A stretch of 64,000 nucleotides of DNA from Aurantiacibacter sp. MUD11. Its GTDB lineage: Bacteria > Pseudomonadota > Alphaproteobacteria > Sphingomonadales > Sphingomonadaceae. Under the pieces are notes generated by a model. It made no database searches and was not told the DNA's origin. It was given only the letters and a program-made list of their open reading frames with translations. The stretch lies in the NCBI RefSeq assembly GCF_026967575.1, contig NZ_CP114054.1:1674001-1738000 (forward strand). Reading direction: 5' to 3'. Shown here piece after piece: positions 9,220 to 17,565 of this stretch (position 1 is its first letter; each line of letters starts with the position of its first letter). Made by a program: the position numbers and the translations under genes.

Positions 9220-10011
9220 ATGTCACCCACACTGCGTTTCACCACCTGTTCGCTGGCTGCCCTCGCCGTCGCGGCACTGCCCGTCGCCGTCTATGCGGAA
9301 GAGGCAGCACAGCTCGTCGACATCAATGGCATGTACGCCAGCGATGCAGAACGTGCCCTTTACGGCCGCGGGTTCGTGCACACCGGCAACAACAGCAACA
9401 GCATGGGCTACACCTACAGTTACTGGTGGCACGAAGACGATGACGACTGCGTGCGTGTCGAGGAATACAACGGTCGGGTGGAAATGATCGTTGACGCTAG
9501 CGACCAGGATTGCGGCCACCACCAGGGCAATGCTGGCGCAGCGGTAGCCGTTGTCGCGGGCGCTGCCATACTTGGCGCGCTGTTCTCGCACCGCGACAAC
9601 CACCACGACGACGACCAGCACAGTGAAGACAGCGACTACGAGCGGGATTTCGACCGCGGCTATACTGACGGCCTGCACAATGCCGCCTACCACAACCGTA
9701 GCCGTTCGGAAGGCTACTCTGCGGGCTATTCGGCAGGCGTGGACGAGCGCGAGGCCAACCTGCGCCACCATTCGCGGCGCGGCGGTTATCATCCAGCCGT
9801 GAGCATCAACGATCTCCAGGGAGCGCGGGCGGCCGGTGCCATGGATGAGATGGGTCGGCGCGGGTTCAACCAAGTCGACAACTTCACCAGCGGCAACACC
9901 CGCTACTCGATCCAGTGGAACAACGACACGCGCCAATGCGTGCAGATGACCATCGCCGACGGCCATATCTACGATATCCGCGATATCGGCCAGCACCCCA
10001 ATTGCCGCTAA
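9220..10011 (+). CDS. Secreted protein with duplicated module and glycine-zipper segment
   Basis: Unrecognised 263-residue protein. Residues 1-26 form a signal peptide ending VAVYA. Two similar modules of about 65 residues flank a central region. Each starts with INGMYASDAERALYGRGF or INDLQGARAAGAMDEMGRRGF, continues with aromatic strands (YTYSYWWHEDDDDC; TRYSIQWNNDTRQC) and ends in Asp-x-x-Cys-like Cys. The centre holds a glycine-zipper-like helix (AGAAVAVVAGAAILGALFSH) followed by a His/Asp-rich stretch that could bind metal. AGAGAGGA precedes ATG 9220, preferred over the in-frame upstream start at 9160. First gene of a run of six small envelope genes. Confidence 0.65.
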   Translation: MSPTLRFTTCSLAALAVAALPVAVYAEEAAQLVDINGMYASDAERALYGRGFVHTGNNSNSMGYTYSYWWHEDDDDCVRVEEYNGRVEMIVDASDQDCGHHQGNAGAAVAVVAGAAILGALFSHRDNHHDDDQHSEDSDYERDFDRGYTDGLHNAAYHNRSRSEGYSAGYSAGVDEREANLRHHSRRGGYHPAVSINDLQGARAAGAMDEMGRRGFNQVDNFTSGNTRYSIQWNNDTRQCVQMTIADGHIYDIRDIGQHPNCR

Positions 10012-10021
10012 GGAGAAGTGC

Positions 10022-10636
10022 ATGCGCAAACTTGCCTTGATCAGCGTCGCGCTAGCCCTGCCCCTCGCCTCCTGCGGGGGCGAGGTCGCGGGAGATGAAC
10101 CACTGCCCGAAGGCGAAGCCGACGGCTTCGCCTGGCCCGTTAGTGTAGCGGCATTCGGAGACGGCTATCCGGCCGCAGGCGATCCCTGCATGCGGCTCGG
10201 CGAGAGCGCCGCGACTTCGAATTACCTCGACGACAGCGCCGTGCTGGTCGGCTGCCCGACTGCCGTGCAGGCCGGCGCCCTCGGCGGCGAAATCGTCGCC
10301 GAGATCGACGGGGTTACCGTGGTTTCGGTGTCGATGGGCGATGCCAATGTCGGTATGAGCGAGAACGGTCCGCCGCCGCCCGAGGCGGCAGCTGCCGCCC
10401 CGACTTCGCGTGCAGTCGCCATTCGCGGCCCCAACAGCCTGGAAACGCGCTGTGCCGATCGCGTCGCAGCGGAAACCGGCGCCAGAGTCATCGGGACCAA
10501 CCGCATCGAAGAGTCCGAAGCGGCGATCGCCATCTACGTCAACGTCGATGGTGCGGCCGCTCCCTGGCGCTGTCTTGCCTATCGCGACGGGACCATCGGC
10601 GAAGTGATGTTCGCCAGCAGCGAAGGAGACCTGTGA
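10022..10636 (+). CDS. Putative lipoprotein
   Basis: Unrecognised 204-residue protein. The signal is lipobox-type (LASC, lipidated Cys18), so it is probably anchored to the outer or inner membrane facing the periplasm. The mature part starts acidic, contains a Pro/Ala-rich hinge (PPPPEAAAAAP), and has four further cysteines that could pair. AAGGAGAAGTG just before ATG 10022 is a strong ribosome binding site. It is 10 bases after the preceding gene and 34 bases before the next, consistent with one transcript. Confidence 0.7.
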   Translation: MRKLALISVALALPLASCGGEVAGDEPLPEGEADGFAWPVSVAAFGDGYPAAGDPCMRLGESAATSNYLDDSAVLVGCPTAVQAGALGGEIVAEIDGVTVVSVSMGDANVGMSENGPPPPEAAAAAPTSRAVAIRGPNSLETRCADRVAAETGARVIGTNRIEESEAAIAIYVNVDGAAAPWRCLAYRDGTIGEVMFASSEGDL

Positions 10637-10670
10637 CATGACCCTTATCGCCAACATGGGAACAGGTCCG

Positions 10671-11147
10671 ATGAAACGGGCACTCTGGGCGAGTATCGCC
10701 TGTGCCGCTCTCGCAGCATGCGGCAGCGAGGAAAGCACAGAACCTGCCAATGACGCACCGGCGGAGGCTGCGGATTCGAACGCTGCAGCAGAAGTCGATG
10801 TGGCCGAAGTCGACCCGACTGAGGACGCGCTGGTGCCGGGAACCGAATACCACGCTACGGCCCAGGTGCAGTGCGGCTTCGACAACCAGGATGCGACACA
10901 GAGCTGCTCGGCAGGCGTGATCCGCAACTGGGGCGAGGACGGCACGACTTTGGTGGAGGTGACCAAACCCGACGGGCGGACGCGGGCGATCTTCTTCCGC
11001 GGCCTCGAAGCCTATGGCGCCGACAGCGCGCAGGCGGACGGTTCTGCCGGCTGGACCTTCGAATCCATCACCGAGAATGGCCGCATCTTCATCAACTACG
11101 GCCCGGAATCGTACGTGATCGTCGACGCTTTCGTCGAAGGCGGGTGA
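10671..11147 (+). CDS. Putative lipoprotein
   Basis: Unrecognised 158-residue protein. I chose ATG 10671 rather than the in-frame ATG 10638 because it puts a clean lipoprotein signal (ALAAC, lipidated Cys17) at the N-terminus. A 40-residue Ala/Glu/Asp-rich linker leads to a compact beta-rich C-terminal domain with two cysteines (VQCGFDNQD, SCSAGVIRNW). It lies between another lipoprotein and a small membrane protein, with an intergenic gap of one base to the latter. No function can be named. Confidence 0.68.
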   Translation: MKRALWASIACAALAACGSEESTEPANDAPAEAADSNAAAEVDVAEVDPTEDALVPGTEYHATAQVQCGFDNQDATQSCSAGVIRNWGEDGTTLVEVTKPDGRTRAIFFRGLEAYGADSAQADGSAGWTFESITENGRIFINYGPESYVIVDAFVEGG

Positions 11148-11148
11148 C

Positions 11149-11412
11149 ATGACCGCGAAGCCCGGAAGGCCGCTGCTGAAGTGGCTCTTCGTGATCTTCG
11201 CGGGGCTTTACGTGCTCGCACTGGGCTTGCTGCTGGTGGGCACCTACGGCTGGTTCGGGCAGGAGCAGGATCCGCTTTCCGGCGTGTTCCTGCTGCCACT
11301 CGGCCTGCCATGGAACCTGCTGGCAGACGCTCTGGGACTGCAAGGTGCCGCCTTGATGGCGGCGGCACCGATGGTCAACGCGGCAATCCTGTTCTGGCTG
11401 TCGAAGCGATAG
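11149..11412 (+). CDS. Small two-helix membrane protein
   Basis: Unrecognised 87-residue protein with two predicted membrane helices, about residues 11-32 and 60-84, separated by a loop rich in Pro and Leu. It starts one base after the preceding lipoprotein stop, so it is probably co-translated with it. No catalytic motif is visible. Confidence 0.6.
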   Translation: MTAKPGRPLLKWLFVIFAGLYVLALGLLLVGTYGWFGQEQDPLSGVFLLPLGLPWNLLADALGLQGAALMAAAPMVNAAILFWLSKR

Positions 11413-11466
11413 GACGCGCGCCACTGGTACAGATGCCTGCAACTCTCTCAAGAAGGAGAAAAGGTA

Positions 11467-11649
11467 ATGGAATTCAATTGGCCGCACATGGCAGCTTCTG
11501 CCGTCATCATCGCGATCGTGCTGTTCCTGCTGAAGAAGACCAAGCTGACCGATAACGCCGGCACGGGTAAGCGTGTGCTGATTACGGCAATCGCCCTGTT
11601 CATCCCGCTGTTCATCCTCAATCTCGTCTGGCCTTACAGCGCAGGGTGA
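11467..11649 (+). CDS. Small two-helix membrane protein
   Basis: Unrecognised 60-residue protein with two membrane helices (about residues 8-22 and 37-56) joined by a basic loop KKTKLTDNAGTGKR. A strong AAGAAGGAGAAAAGG region lies 5-15 bases before ATG 11467. Co-directional with its neighbours in the envelope cluster. Short but well supported by its ribosome binding site and composition. Confidence 0.6.
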   Translation: MEFNWPHMAASAVIIAIVLFLLKKTKLTDNAGTGKRVLITAIALFIPLFILNLVWPYSAG

Positions 11650-11684
11650 TCCCTCTTGCGCGCCCGACCAACAGGAGAGATCAA

Positions 11685-12134
11685 ATGCACTCTTTGAAAA
11701 TTGCCGCCGTTGCCACGGCTGGCTCAATGCTCCTTGCCGGCTGTGCCACCACGCCCGAACTTTCGCCCGATGAGCGAGCCCTGATCGCGAATACCTGGTA
11801 CCTGGAAAGCATCATCGACAGGCAGGAGGAAATCCGTCTGCGTCCGCAACTGGGCGACCGGCACAACATTACGTTCCTGCGCGACGGTTCGATCTCGCTG
11901 CAGCTCGATTGCAACCGGGGCAACTCCAGCTGGGATGCCGATCCACGTGGCGGCGGGACGGGCGATCTGTCCATTGACCGGGTGGCATCGACGCGGGCGC
12001 TGTGCCAGTCGCCCTCCTATGGCGAGCGACTGGCAGCGGAACTGCCGCAGGTCGACAGCTACGAATTGGGCGTTGAAGGACGTTCGCTGATGCTTCGCTC
12101 GGACGATACGATTTTCGGTTTTGTGGCCCGCTGA
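11685..12134 (+). CDS. META/HslJ-domain lipoprotein
   Basis: A 149-residue protein with a lipobox signal (LLAGC, Cys20). The rest matches the META/HslJ pattern: a tryptophan-containing first strand (NTWYLESI), a central FLRDGSISLQLDCNRGNSSW strand pair, a Thr-Arg-x-x-Cys segment (STRALC) and a final hydrophobic strand. Family members are small periplasmic lipoproteins linked to stress or drug resistance; biochemical function is unsettled. ATG 11685 is chosen over 11646 because AGGAGA lies 6-12 bases upstream and it begins the signal peptide. Last gene of the envelope cluster. Confidence 0.72.
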   Translation: MHSLKIAAVATAGSMLLAGCATTPELSPDERALIANTWYLESIIDRQEEIRLRPQLGDRHNITFLRDGSISLQLDCNRGNSSWDADPRGGGTGDLSIDRVASTRALCQSPSYGERLAAELPQVDSYELGVEGRSLMLRSDDTIFGFVAR

Positions 12135-12485
12135 AGGCAATCGGTAGCTAGGTCATCGATAGGCAGAAGGCTGCGCGGCATGCGCCACTGGCGGCGCTGG
12201 CGCAGCTAGTTGCGAAGCCTTCCGGCAAGCGGCATTGACGATAGCGATTCGGCCATGGGCTGCGCCGTGATCGCAGCAGGTGCCGCATCGTTCTCGACCC
12301 AGTCGACCATCGGGCCGGGCATGCTGCACTGCCAGGGCGGCAATGCCAGCGCTGGCGAAAAAGGCCTCATGCATGAGGCAGATACCTCTCCCAAATCCGG
12401 CAAGCAGTCCTTGACCGTAACAATCGCTGGATAAACCACCCCGCGCACCTAGGCCGAATCAATCACCGCCCTTATCCCTGATCCG
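12135..12485. other. Intergenic stretch without a supported gene
   Basis: 351 bases between the META lipoprotein and the HerA-like ATPase. Short frames exist on both strands (12210-12434 plus; 12206-12448 minus), but neither has a ribosome binding site or recognisable domain. Near its left end is a nested inverted repeat: GCTGCGC at 12170-12176 pairs with GCGCAGC at 12200-12206, with CGCC/GGCG inside. It could end the upstream transcript, but no T-run follows. Confidence 0.5.
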
Positions 12486-13928
12486 GTGAAGGCAGGCATT
12501 GAAATCGGCAAGGACGCGCACGGAACCCCCGTGGCAATCGACCTGGAAGAACTGCTCGCCACGCGCCTGCTGGTGCAGGGCAATTCGGGCAGCGGCAAGT
12601 CGCACCTTTTGCGCCGCCTGCTGGAACAGAGCGCCGGGCTGGTCCAGCAGGTCGTGATCGATCCGGAGGGCGATTTCACCAGCCTCGCCGACCATTTCGA
12701 CCACGTGGTGATCGACAGCGCCGGCTATTCCCCGCGCGAGATAGAGGCGCTCGCCCGCCGCGTGCGACAGCATCGCGCTTCTGTCGTGCTGGCATTGGAA
12801 GAGCTGGAGGTGGAGCAGCAGATCCGCTGCGCCGCGCAGTTCCTCACCGCGCTGTTCGACGCCCCGCGCGAGCACTGGTTCCCGGCGCTGGTGGTGGTGG
12901 ACGAGGCGCAGATGTTCGCGCCCTCCGCCGCGGGCGAAATGGCCGAGGACACGCGCCGCATGACGCTGGCGGCCATGACCAACCTGATGTGCCGCGGGCG
13001 CAAGCGCGGCCTTGCCGGCATCGTCGCCACGCAGCGCCTCGCCAAGCTGGCCAAGAACGTCGCGGCGGAAGCCTCGAACTTCCTGATGGGGCGCACCTTC
13101 CTCGATATCGACATGCAGCGCGCGGCAGACCTGCTGGGCATGGACCGCAAGCAGGCGGAGCGTATCCGTGACTTGCAGCGCGGGCATTTCCTCGGTCTTG
13201 GCCCGGCGATCAGCCGCCGCCCGGTGGCCGTGCATATCGGCGCGGTGAAATCGGGCGGCAAGAACGCCGCCTCTGCGCTCACCCCGCTGCCGCAAGCCGA
13301 CGCGGCCGAGATGGGCGAACTGCTGCACGCCGAACTGGCGGCGGAAGCTGCCGAACAGGTGCACCGCGCCCCGCCTCCGCCGCCGCCAGCACCCCCCGCG
13401 GTCGAAACCCTGGCGGACAGCATGGCCAGGCGGGCGGAGCCGGCAGCCGTGTCGGATAAACCGTCTGCACCGGCTGGCGATGTCGACACGGTGCTGCGCG
13501 AACTGGCGGCCGAGGAAGGCGCGACCTTCCGCCCCGCCAGCACGTTGTTCCGCGATTTCGCCACCCGCTGCCGCCAGCAGGGTGTGGCCAGCGCCCATGT
13601 CGACATGCCCGCGTTCCGCCGCCTGTTCGCCTTCGCCAGCGCCGGGGTGGACCAGCTGGACGCCGAACAGCGCGAGGTGGTCGAACGCATGGCCGAGGGC
13701 GTCGCCGACGACGTGCTGGCGCCATACCTCGCCATCGTGGTGACCGCCGCGCTGGGTCAGGGCTCGCCGGACGAGGAACAGCTGGCGCGCGTCTACGGCA
13801 CCGCTTCCCCCGGACGCATCCGGCGCCTGCTGGAGCATCTCGAGAAGACCGGCCTCATCGCCGTGCACGAGGATTTCGGCGGTGAGCGCACGATCACCGT
13901 GCCCGGCATCGAGAACGTCATGGCCTGA
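12486..13928 (+). CDS. HerA/FtsK-superfamily ATPase (DUF87-like)
   Basis: A 480-residue ATPase starting at GTG 12486. Walker A is QGNSGSGKSHLL near residue 33 and Walker B is ALVVVDEAQMF near 137. An arginine-rich segment (MCRGRKRGLAGIVATQR) matches the sensor/arginine-finger region of HerA-like motors. A proline-rich hinge (about 296-306) separates a C-terminal helical domain ending in a winged-helix-like segment (YGTASPGRIRRLLEHLEKTGLI). No nurA-like nuclease lies nearby and the N-terminal HAS barrel is short, so it is not the archaeal-type HerA-NurA pair. No clear Shine-Dalgarno precedes the GTG. Role in DNA processing is inferred only from the motor. Confidence 0.72.
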   Translation: MKAGIEIGKDAHGTPVAIDLEELLATRLLVQGNSGSGKSHLLRRLLEQSAGLVQQVVIDPEGDFTSLADHFDHVVIDSAGYSPREIEALARRVRQHRASVVLALEELEVEQQIRCAAQFLTALFDAPREHWFPALVVVDEAQMFAPSAAGEMAEDTRRMTLAAMTNLMCRGRKRGLAGIVATQRLAKLAKNVAAEASNFLMGRTFLDIDMQRAADLLGMDRKQAERIRDLQRGHFLGLGPAISRRPVAVHIGAVKSGGKNAASALTPLPQADAAEMGELLHAELAAEAAEQVHRAPPPPPPAPPAVETLADSMARRAEPAAVSDKPSAPAGDVDTVLRELAAEEGATFRPASTLFRDFATRCRQQGVASAHVDMPAFRRLFAFASAGVDQLDAEQREVVERMAEGVADDVLAPYLAIVVTAALGQGSPDEEQLARVYGTASPGRIRRLLEHLEKTGLIAVHEDFGGERTITVPGIENVMA

Positions 13929-14017
13929 TTTGCCGGACGGCAAATCATTTGCCCTCCCGCACCGCCTCGCTAAGCTGCTGGGAAAGCGGTCGAGGCGCCG
14001 CATGGGAGAGAAAAGCC

Positions 14018-15256
14018 GTGTTCACGATTGTCCGTTCGCTCATTCCCGCCGCCGCATTACTGGCGGCAGCACCCCTGGCCGCGCAGGACAACTGGGTTGC
14101 CAGCTGGACGGCATCGCCGCACGCGCCGCTGACCACCGAAGGTCCCTTCGCCGCCGCCGAGTACGAGGATGTCACCATCAGCCAGGTGCTGCGCCTGTCC
14201 GAAGGCGGCGACCGGCTGCGCGTACGCTTCACCAATCGCTATGGCGACCGCCCGCTGCATATCGGCGAGGCACGGATCGTGCTGCTCGACGATGACGGCG
14301 CGGAAGTGCCCGGCTCCAGCCGACCGCTGACCTTTGGCGGCGCTACAGGCGGGGTCGTGCCGCGCGGCGCGCCTTTCGCCAGCGACGTGGTGGCCCTGGT
14401 CACCGGCGATTTCGACAAGGTGAAGGTGGAATTCTACGTGCCTGAAGCAACCGGCCCCTGCACCTGCCACCTTACCGGGCTGGACACGCTGGCCGTCTCC
14501 GCCCCCGGCAACCACGTGGGCGAGGCCTGGGAGCCTGCCACCACCGGAATGCACCGCGCCTTCCTGTCGGTGGTGGAGGTCGATTCCGACGATGCGCTGG
14601 GCACCATCGTCACCTTCGGCGATTCCATTACCGACGGTGTCGGCTCCACCCCCGGCGAAGACCGTCGCTGGCCCGACGTGCTGGCGGAGCGGCTGGAAGA
14701 AGCCGGCCTCGAATATGCCGTCGCCAATGCCGGCATCAGCGGCAACCGCGTGCTCAGCCCGGGCATGGGCGAAAGCGCACTGGCACGGTTCGACGAGGAC
14801 GTGCTGAGCCTGCCGAACGTGACGCACATGATCGTCTTCGTCGGCGTCAACGACATCGGCAACCGCTATGGCCCGCAGCGCGGCGGCATTGGCGGGCTGG
14901 CGCTGGACCAGCCGGAAATCGACGCCGAGCAGATGATCGCCGGCTATCGCCAACTGATCGCCCGTGCCCATGCCGAGGGCATCACCGTCATCGGCTCGCC
15001 CATCGGCCCCTACAAGGGCGCGATGTACTGGAGCGAGGAAGGCGAGGCCGCACGCCAGCAGATCAACGACTGGATCGTCAATTCGGGCGAGTTCGACGCA
15101 GTCACCCGGCTCGACCTCGCCTTTGCCGAGCCGGACGATCCCGCCACCATGCGCGAGGGCTATCACATGGGCGATTTCCTGCATGGCTCCGACACCGGCC
15201 TGCGCGCGGTCGGCGAGTCCATCGATCTCGCCCTGTTCACTCCGGAGGCAGAATAA
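14018..15256 (+). CDS. Secreted SGNH/GDSL-family hydrolase
   Basis: Periplasmic or secreted esterase/lipase-like enzyme of 412 residues. A signal peptide ends near PLAAQ. An N-terminal beta-sandwich (about residues 25-185) precedes the SGNH domain: block I TFGDSITDG with the nucleophile Ser, block III VFVGVND, and the catalytic DxxH as DFLHGSD near the C-terminus. GTG 14018 is preferred over earlier alternative starts because GGGAGAGAAA lies just upstream and the signal peptide begins there. Related proteins act on rhamnogalacturonan or acylated sugars; the substrate here is unknown. Its TAA overlaps the ATG of the next gene (TAATG). Confidence 0.82.
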   Translation: MFTIVRSLIPAAALLAAAPLAAQDNWVASWTASPHAPLTTEGPFAAAEYEDVTISQVLRLSEGGDRLRVRFTNRYGDRPLHIGEARIVLLDDDGAEVPGSSRPLTFGGATGGVVPRGAPFASDVVALVTGDFDKVKVEFYVPEATGPCTCHLTGLDTLAVSAPGNHVGEAWEPATTGMHRAFLSVVEVDSDDALGTIVTFGDSITDGVGSTPGEDRRWPDVLAERLEEAGLEYAVANAGISGNRVLSPGMGESALARFDEDVLSLPNVTHMIVFVGVNDIGNRYGPQRGGIGGLALDQPEIDAEQMIAGYRQLIARAHAEGITVIGSPIGPYKGAMYWSEEGEAARQQINDWIVNSGEFDAVTRLDLAFAEPDDPATMREGYHMGDFLHGSDTGLRAVGESIDLALFTPEAE

Positions 15257-16260
15257 TGCGGCGGCTCCTCGTCTTTCTCGCGGCCTTGGCCGGCCTTGCC
15301 ACTCCCGCAGCGGCGCAGGAACAGCAGTTCGCCGATCTCGGCACCTGCGGCGAAATCACCGACTGCCGTATCGGCTATCGCACCCACGGCACGCTGAACG
15401 AGGCGCGCGACAACGCCGTGCTGGTGCCCGCCTGGTACGGCGGACGGACCGAGGCCATGGCCTTCATCGCCACTGCCCCGCTGCTCGATCCGGAGCGCTA
15501 CTTCGTCATCCTCGTCGATCCCATCGGCAATGGCGTGTCGATCTCGCCCAGCAATTCGCCGAGCCAGCCCTTGGGTGCGTTCCCGGCACTGACCATCGCC
15601 GACATGGTCGAAAGCCAGCACCGGCTGCTGACCGAACATCTCGGCATCGATCACCTGCACGCGATCACAGGCATCTCGATGGGCGGGATGCAGACCTTCG
15701 AATGGGCCGCGCGCTATCCTGATTTCGCGGATCGTTTCGTCCCCGTCATCGGCAGCCCGCGCCTGCCCGCCTACGACATCGTCCGCTGGGACACGTTGAA
15801 CGCCATCCGCGCCTGGGAACGCGCCTGTCGCTGCCCCGAAGCGCGGGCGATCAATGCCGGCTTCGGCCTCACCACGCGCCCCATCGGCGTCGCCAACGAT
15901 ACCGTCGCGCGCGAGGACGCCTTCGACTTCATCGAGACCCGCGCGGCCGAGGACACTTTCGACGAGGGGACCAGCTGGGACCTCGAGCGCCAGGGCGAGG
16001 CGATGATCGACCACGACATCTCGCGCCATTTCGATGGCGACATGGAGCTGGCCGCGCGCGAGCTGGGCCGCCGCGTCGAAATGATGGTGGTGGTCAGCCG
16101 CGAGGATCGCATCGTCGCCCCCGGCCCGGCGATGGACTTCGCCCGGCTGGCGGGCTTCCCGCTGCTGGTCACCGACGAGGGCTGCGGGCACGGCGATTTC
16201 CGCTGCAATCCCGACGTCTGGACCGCTGCTGCGGGAGCTTTCATCGCCGGCGAGGATTAG
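15256..16260 (+). CDS. Secreted MetX-like alpha/beta hydrolase
   Basis: A 334-residue alpha/beta hydrolase of the homoserine-acetyltransferase-like family, but with a signal peptide (residues 1-21, TPAAAQ), so it acts outside the cytoplasm and is not a biosynthetic MetX. The nucleophile elbow is GISMGGMQ. A late Asp (SREDRIV) and His (GCGHGDF) complete a plausible triad. The lid region has two Cys close together (RACRCPE). It starts on the last base of the SGNH hydrolase stop codon, so the two are translationally coupled and perhaps work on one ester substrate. Confidence 0.8.
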   Translation: MRRLLVFLAALAGLATPAAAQEQQFADLGTCGEITDCRIGYRTHGTLNEARDNAVLVPAWYGGRTEAMAFIATAPLLDPERYFVILVDPIGNGVSISPSNSPSQPLGAFPALTIADMVESQHRLLTEHLGIDHLHAITGISMGGMQTFEWAARYPDFADRFVPVIGSPRLPAYDIVRWDTLNAIRAWERACRCPEARAINAGFGLTTRPIGVANDTVAREDAFDFIETRAAEDTFDEGTSWDLERQGEAMIDHDISRHFDGDMELAARELGRRVEMMVVVSREDRIVAPGPAMDFARLAGFPLLVTDEGCGHGDFRCNPDVWTAAAGAFIAGED

Positions 16261-16373
16261 GACTCTATCCCCCGGCGGGGCGCGTGCAGGCGAATGGCAT
16301 TGCGTGAAACAAGTTTCGTATGTAACGACCCGGCGCCAGAGGACGAGGCTGTCCTGAATCGGAGATTTGACCC

Positions 16374-17489
16374 ATGCGCATCGGCTGCCCCCGCGAAATC
16401 AAGAACCGTGAATACCGCGTCGGCCTGACGCCGGAGAGTGCCGGCGAACTGGTCGCCAATGGCCACGAGGTGTGGATGGAGAGCGGCGCAGGTGCCGGTA
16501 TCGGCGCCTTCGACAGCGAATATCGCGAGCGCGGCGCCAAGGTGGTCGACACCGCCGAGGAAGTCTTCGCGGAATGCGAAATGATCGTGAAGGTGAAGGA
16601 ACCGCAGGCCGAGGAGATCGCCCGCCTGCGCGAAGGCCAGGTGCTCTACACCTACCTCCACCTCGCTCCCGATCCCGAGCAGACGGCAGGGCTGGTGAAG
16701 TCGGGCGCCACCTGCATCGCCTATGAAACCGTTACCGGCCCGCGCGGCGGCCTGCCGCTGCTGAAGCCGATGAGCCAGGTGGCCGGTCGCATGTCCATCC
16801 AGGCCGGCGCCACTGCGCTGGAGAAGGCCAATGGCGGGCGCGGCGTGCTGCTGGGCGGCGTACCGGGCGTGATGCCGGGCAAGGTCGTGGTGATCGGCGG
16901 CGGCGTGGTCGGCTTCAATGCCGCGCAGATGTCCGCCGGACTGGGTGCCGATACGGTGATCATGGACCTCAACCCCGAAGTGCTGGAGAAGGTCGGCACC
17001 CATTTCGAGGCGCGCGCAAGCACGCGCTTCGCCAGCCGCGCCAACCTGGAGGAGGCCGTGGCGGAAGCCGACATGGTGGTCGGCGCCGTGCTGGTGCCGG
17101 GTGCGGCAGCGCCCAAGCTGGTCAGCCGCGAAATGCTCAAGACCATGAAGCCCGGCGCGGTGCTGGTGGACGTCGCCATCGACCAGGGCGGCTGCTTCGA
17201 GACCAGTCGTCCCACCACGCATGACGAGCCGACCTATGTCGTCGACGACATCGTGCACTACTGCGTTGCCAACATGCCGGGCGCGGTCAGCCGCACCAGC
17301 ACCTATGCGCTGAACAACGTCACCCTGCCCCACGCCATCCGCATCGCGAACCTCGGCTGGAAGGAAGCCATGCGCAGCGATCCGCACCTGGCACAGGGCC
17401 TGAACGTGCACGCCGGACGCATTACCTATCCGGCGGTGGCTAGCGAACTTGGTTACGATCTGCTTTCGATCGAGGCAGCAATCGCCTAA
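16374..17489 (+). CDS. ald: Alanine dehydrogenase
   Basis: NAD-dependent oxidative deamination of L-alanine to pyruvate and ammonia (reversible). The 371-residue length is exactly typical. Visible are the N-terminal [13 protein letters not shown] substrate block, KVKEPQAEE, the HLAP loop (YTYLHLAPD), MSQVAGRMS, and the Rossmann motif [21 protein letters not shown] precedes the ATG. A GAAAC-AA-GTTTC repeat at 16306-16317 in the leader could be a regulator site, perhaps of the Lrp type that often controls ald; that is only a guess. Confidence 0.95.
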   Translation: MRIGCPREIKNREYRVGLTPESAGELVANGHEVWMESGAGAGIGAFDSEYRERGAKVVDTAEEVFAECEMIVKVKEPQAEEIARLREGQVLYTYLHLAPDPEQTAGLVKSGATCIAYETVTGPRGGLPLLKPMSQVAGRMSIQAGATALEKANGGRGVLLGGVPGVMPGKVVVIGGGVVGFNAAQMSAGLGADTVIMDLNPEVLEKVGTHFEARASTRFASRANLEEAVAEADMVVGAVLVPGAAAPKLVSREMLKTMKPGAVLVDVAIDQGGCFETSRPTTHDEPTYVVDDIVHYCVANMPGAVSRTSTYALNNVTLPHAIRIANLGWKEAMRSDPHLAQGLNVHAGRITYPAVASELGYDLLSIEAAIA

Positions 17490-17565
17490 GTTACTGGGAA
17501 GCAGGCGCAAAAATTGCCGCAGCGGATTTAACGCATTCTAAGGCGGAACCGCCTATTTCAAAGGC

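Noticed and set aside
12206..12448. 80-codon minus-strand frame in the gap before the HerA-like gene
   Set aside because: No ribosome binding site and no recognisable domain; overlapped by another equally unsupported frame on the plus strand.
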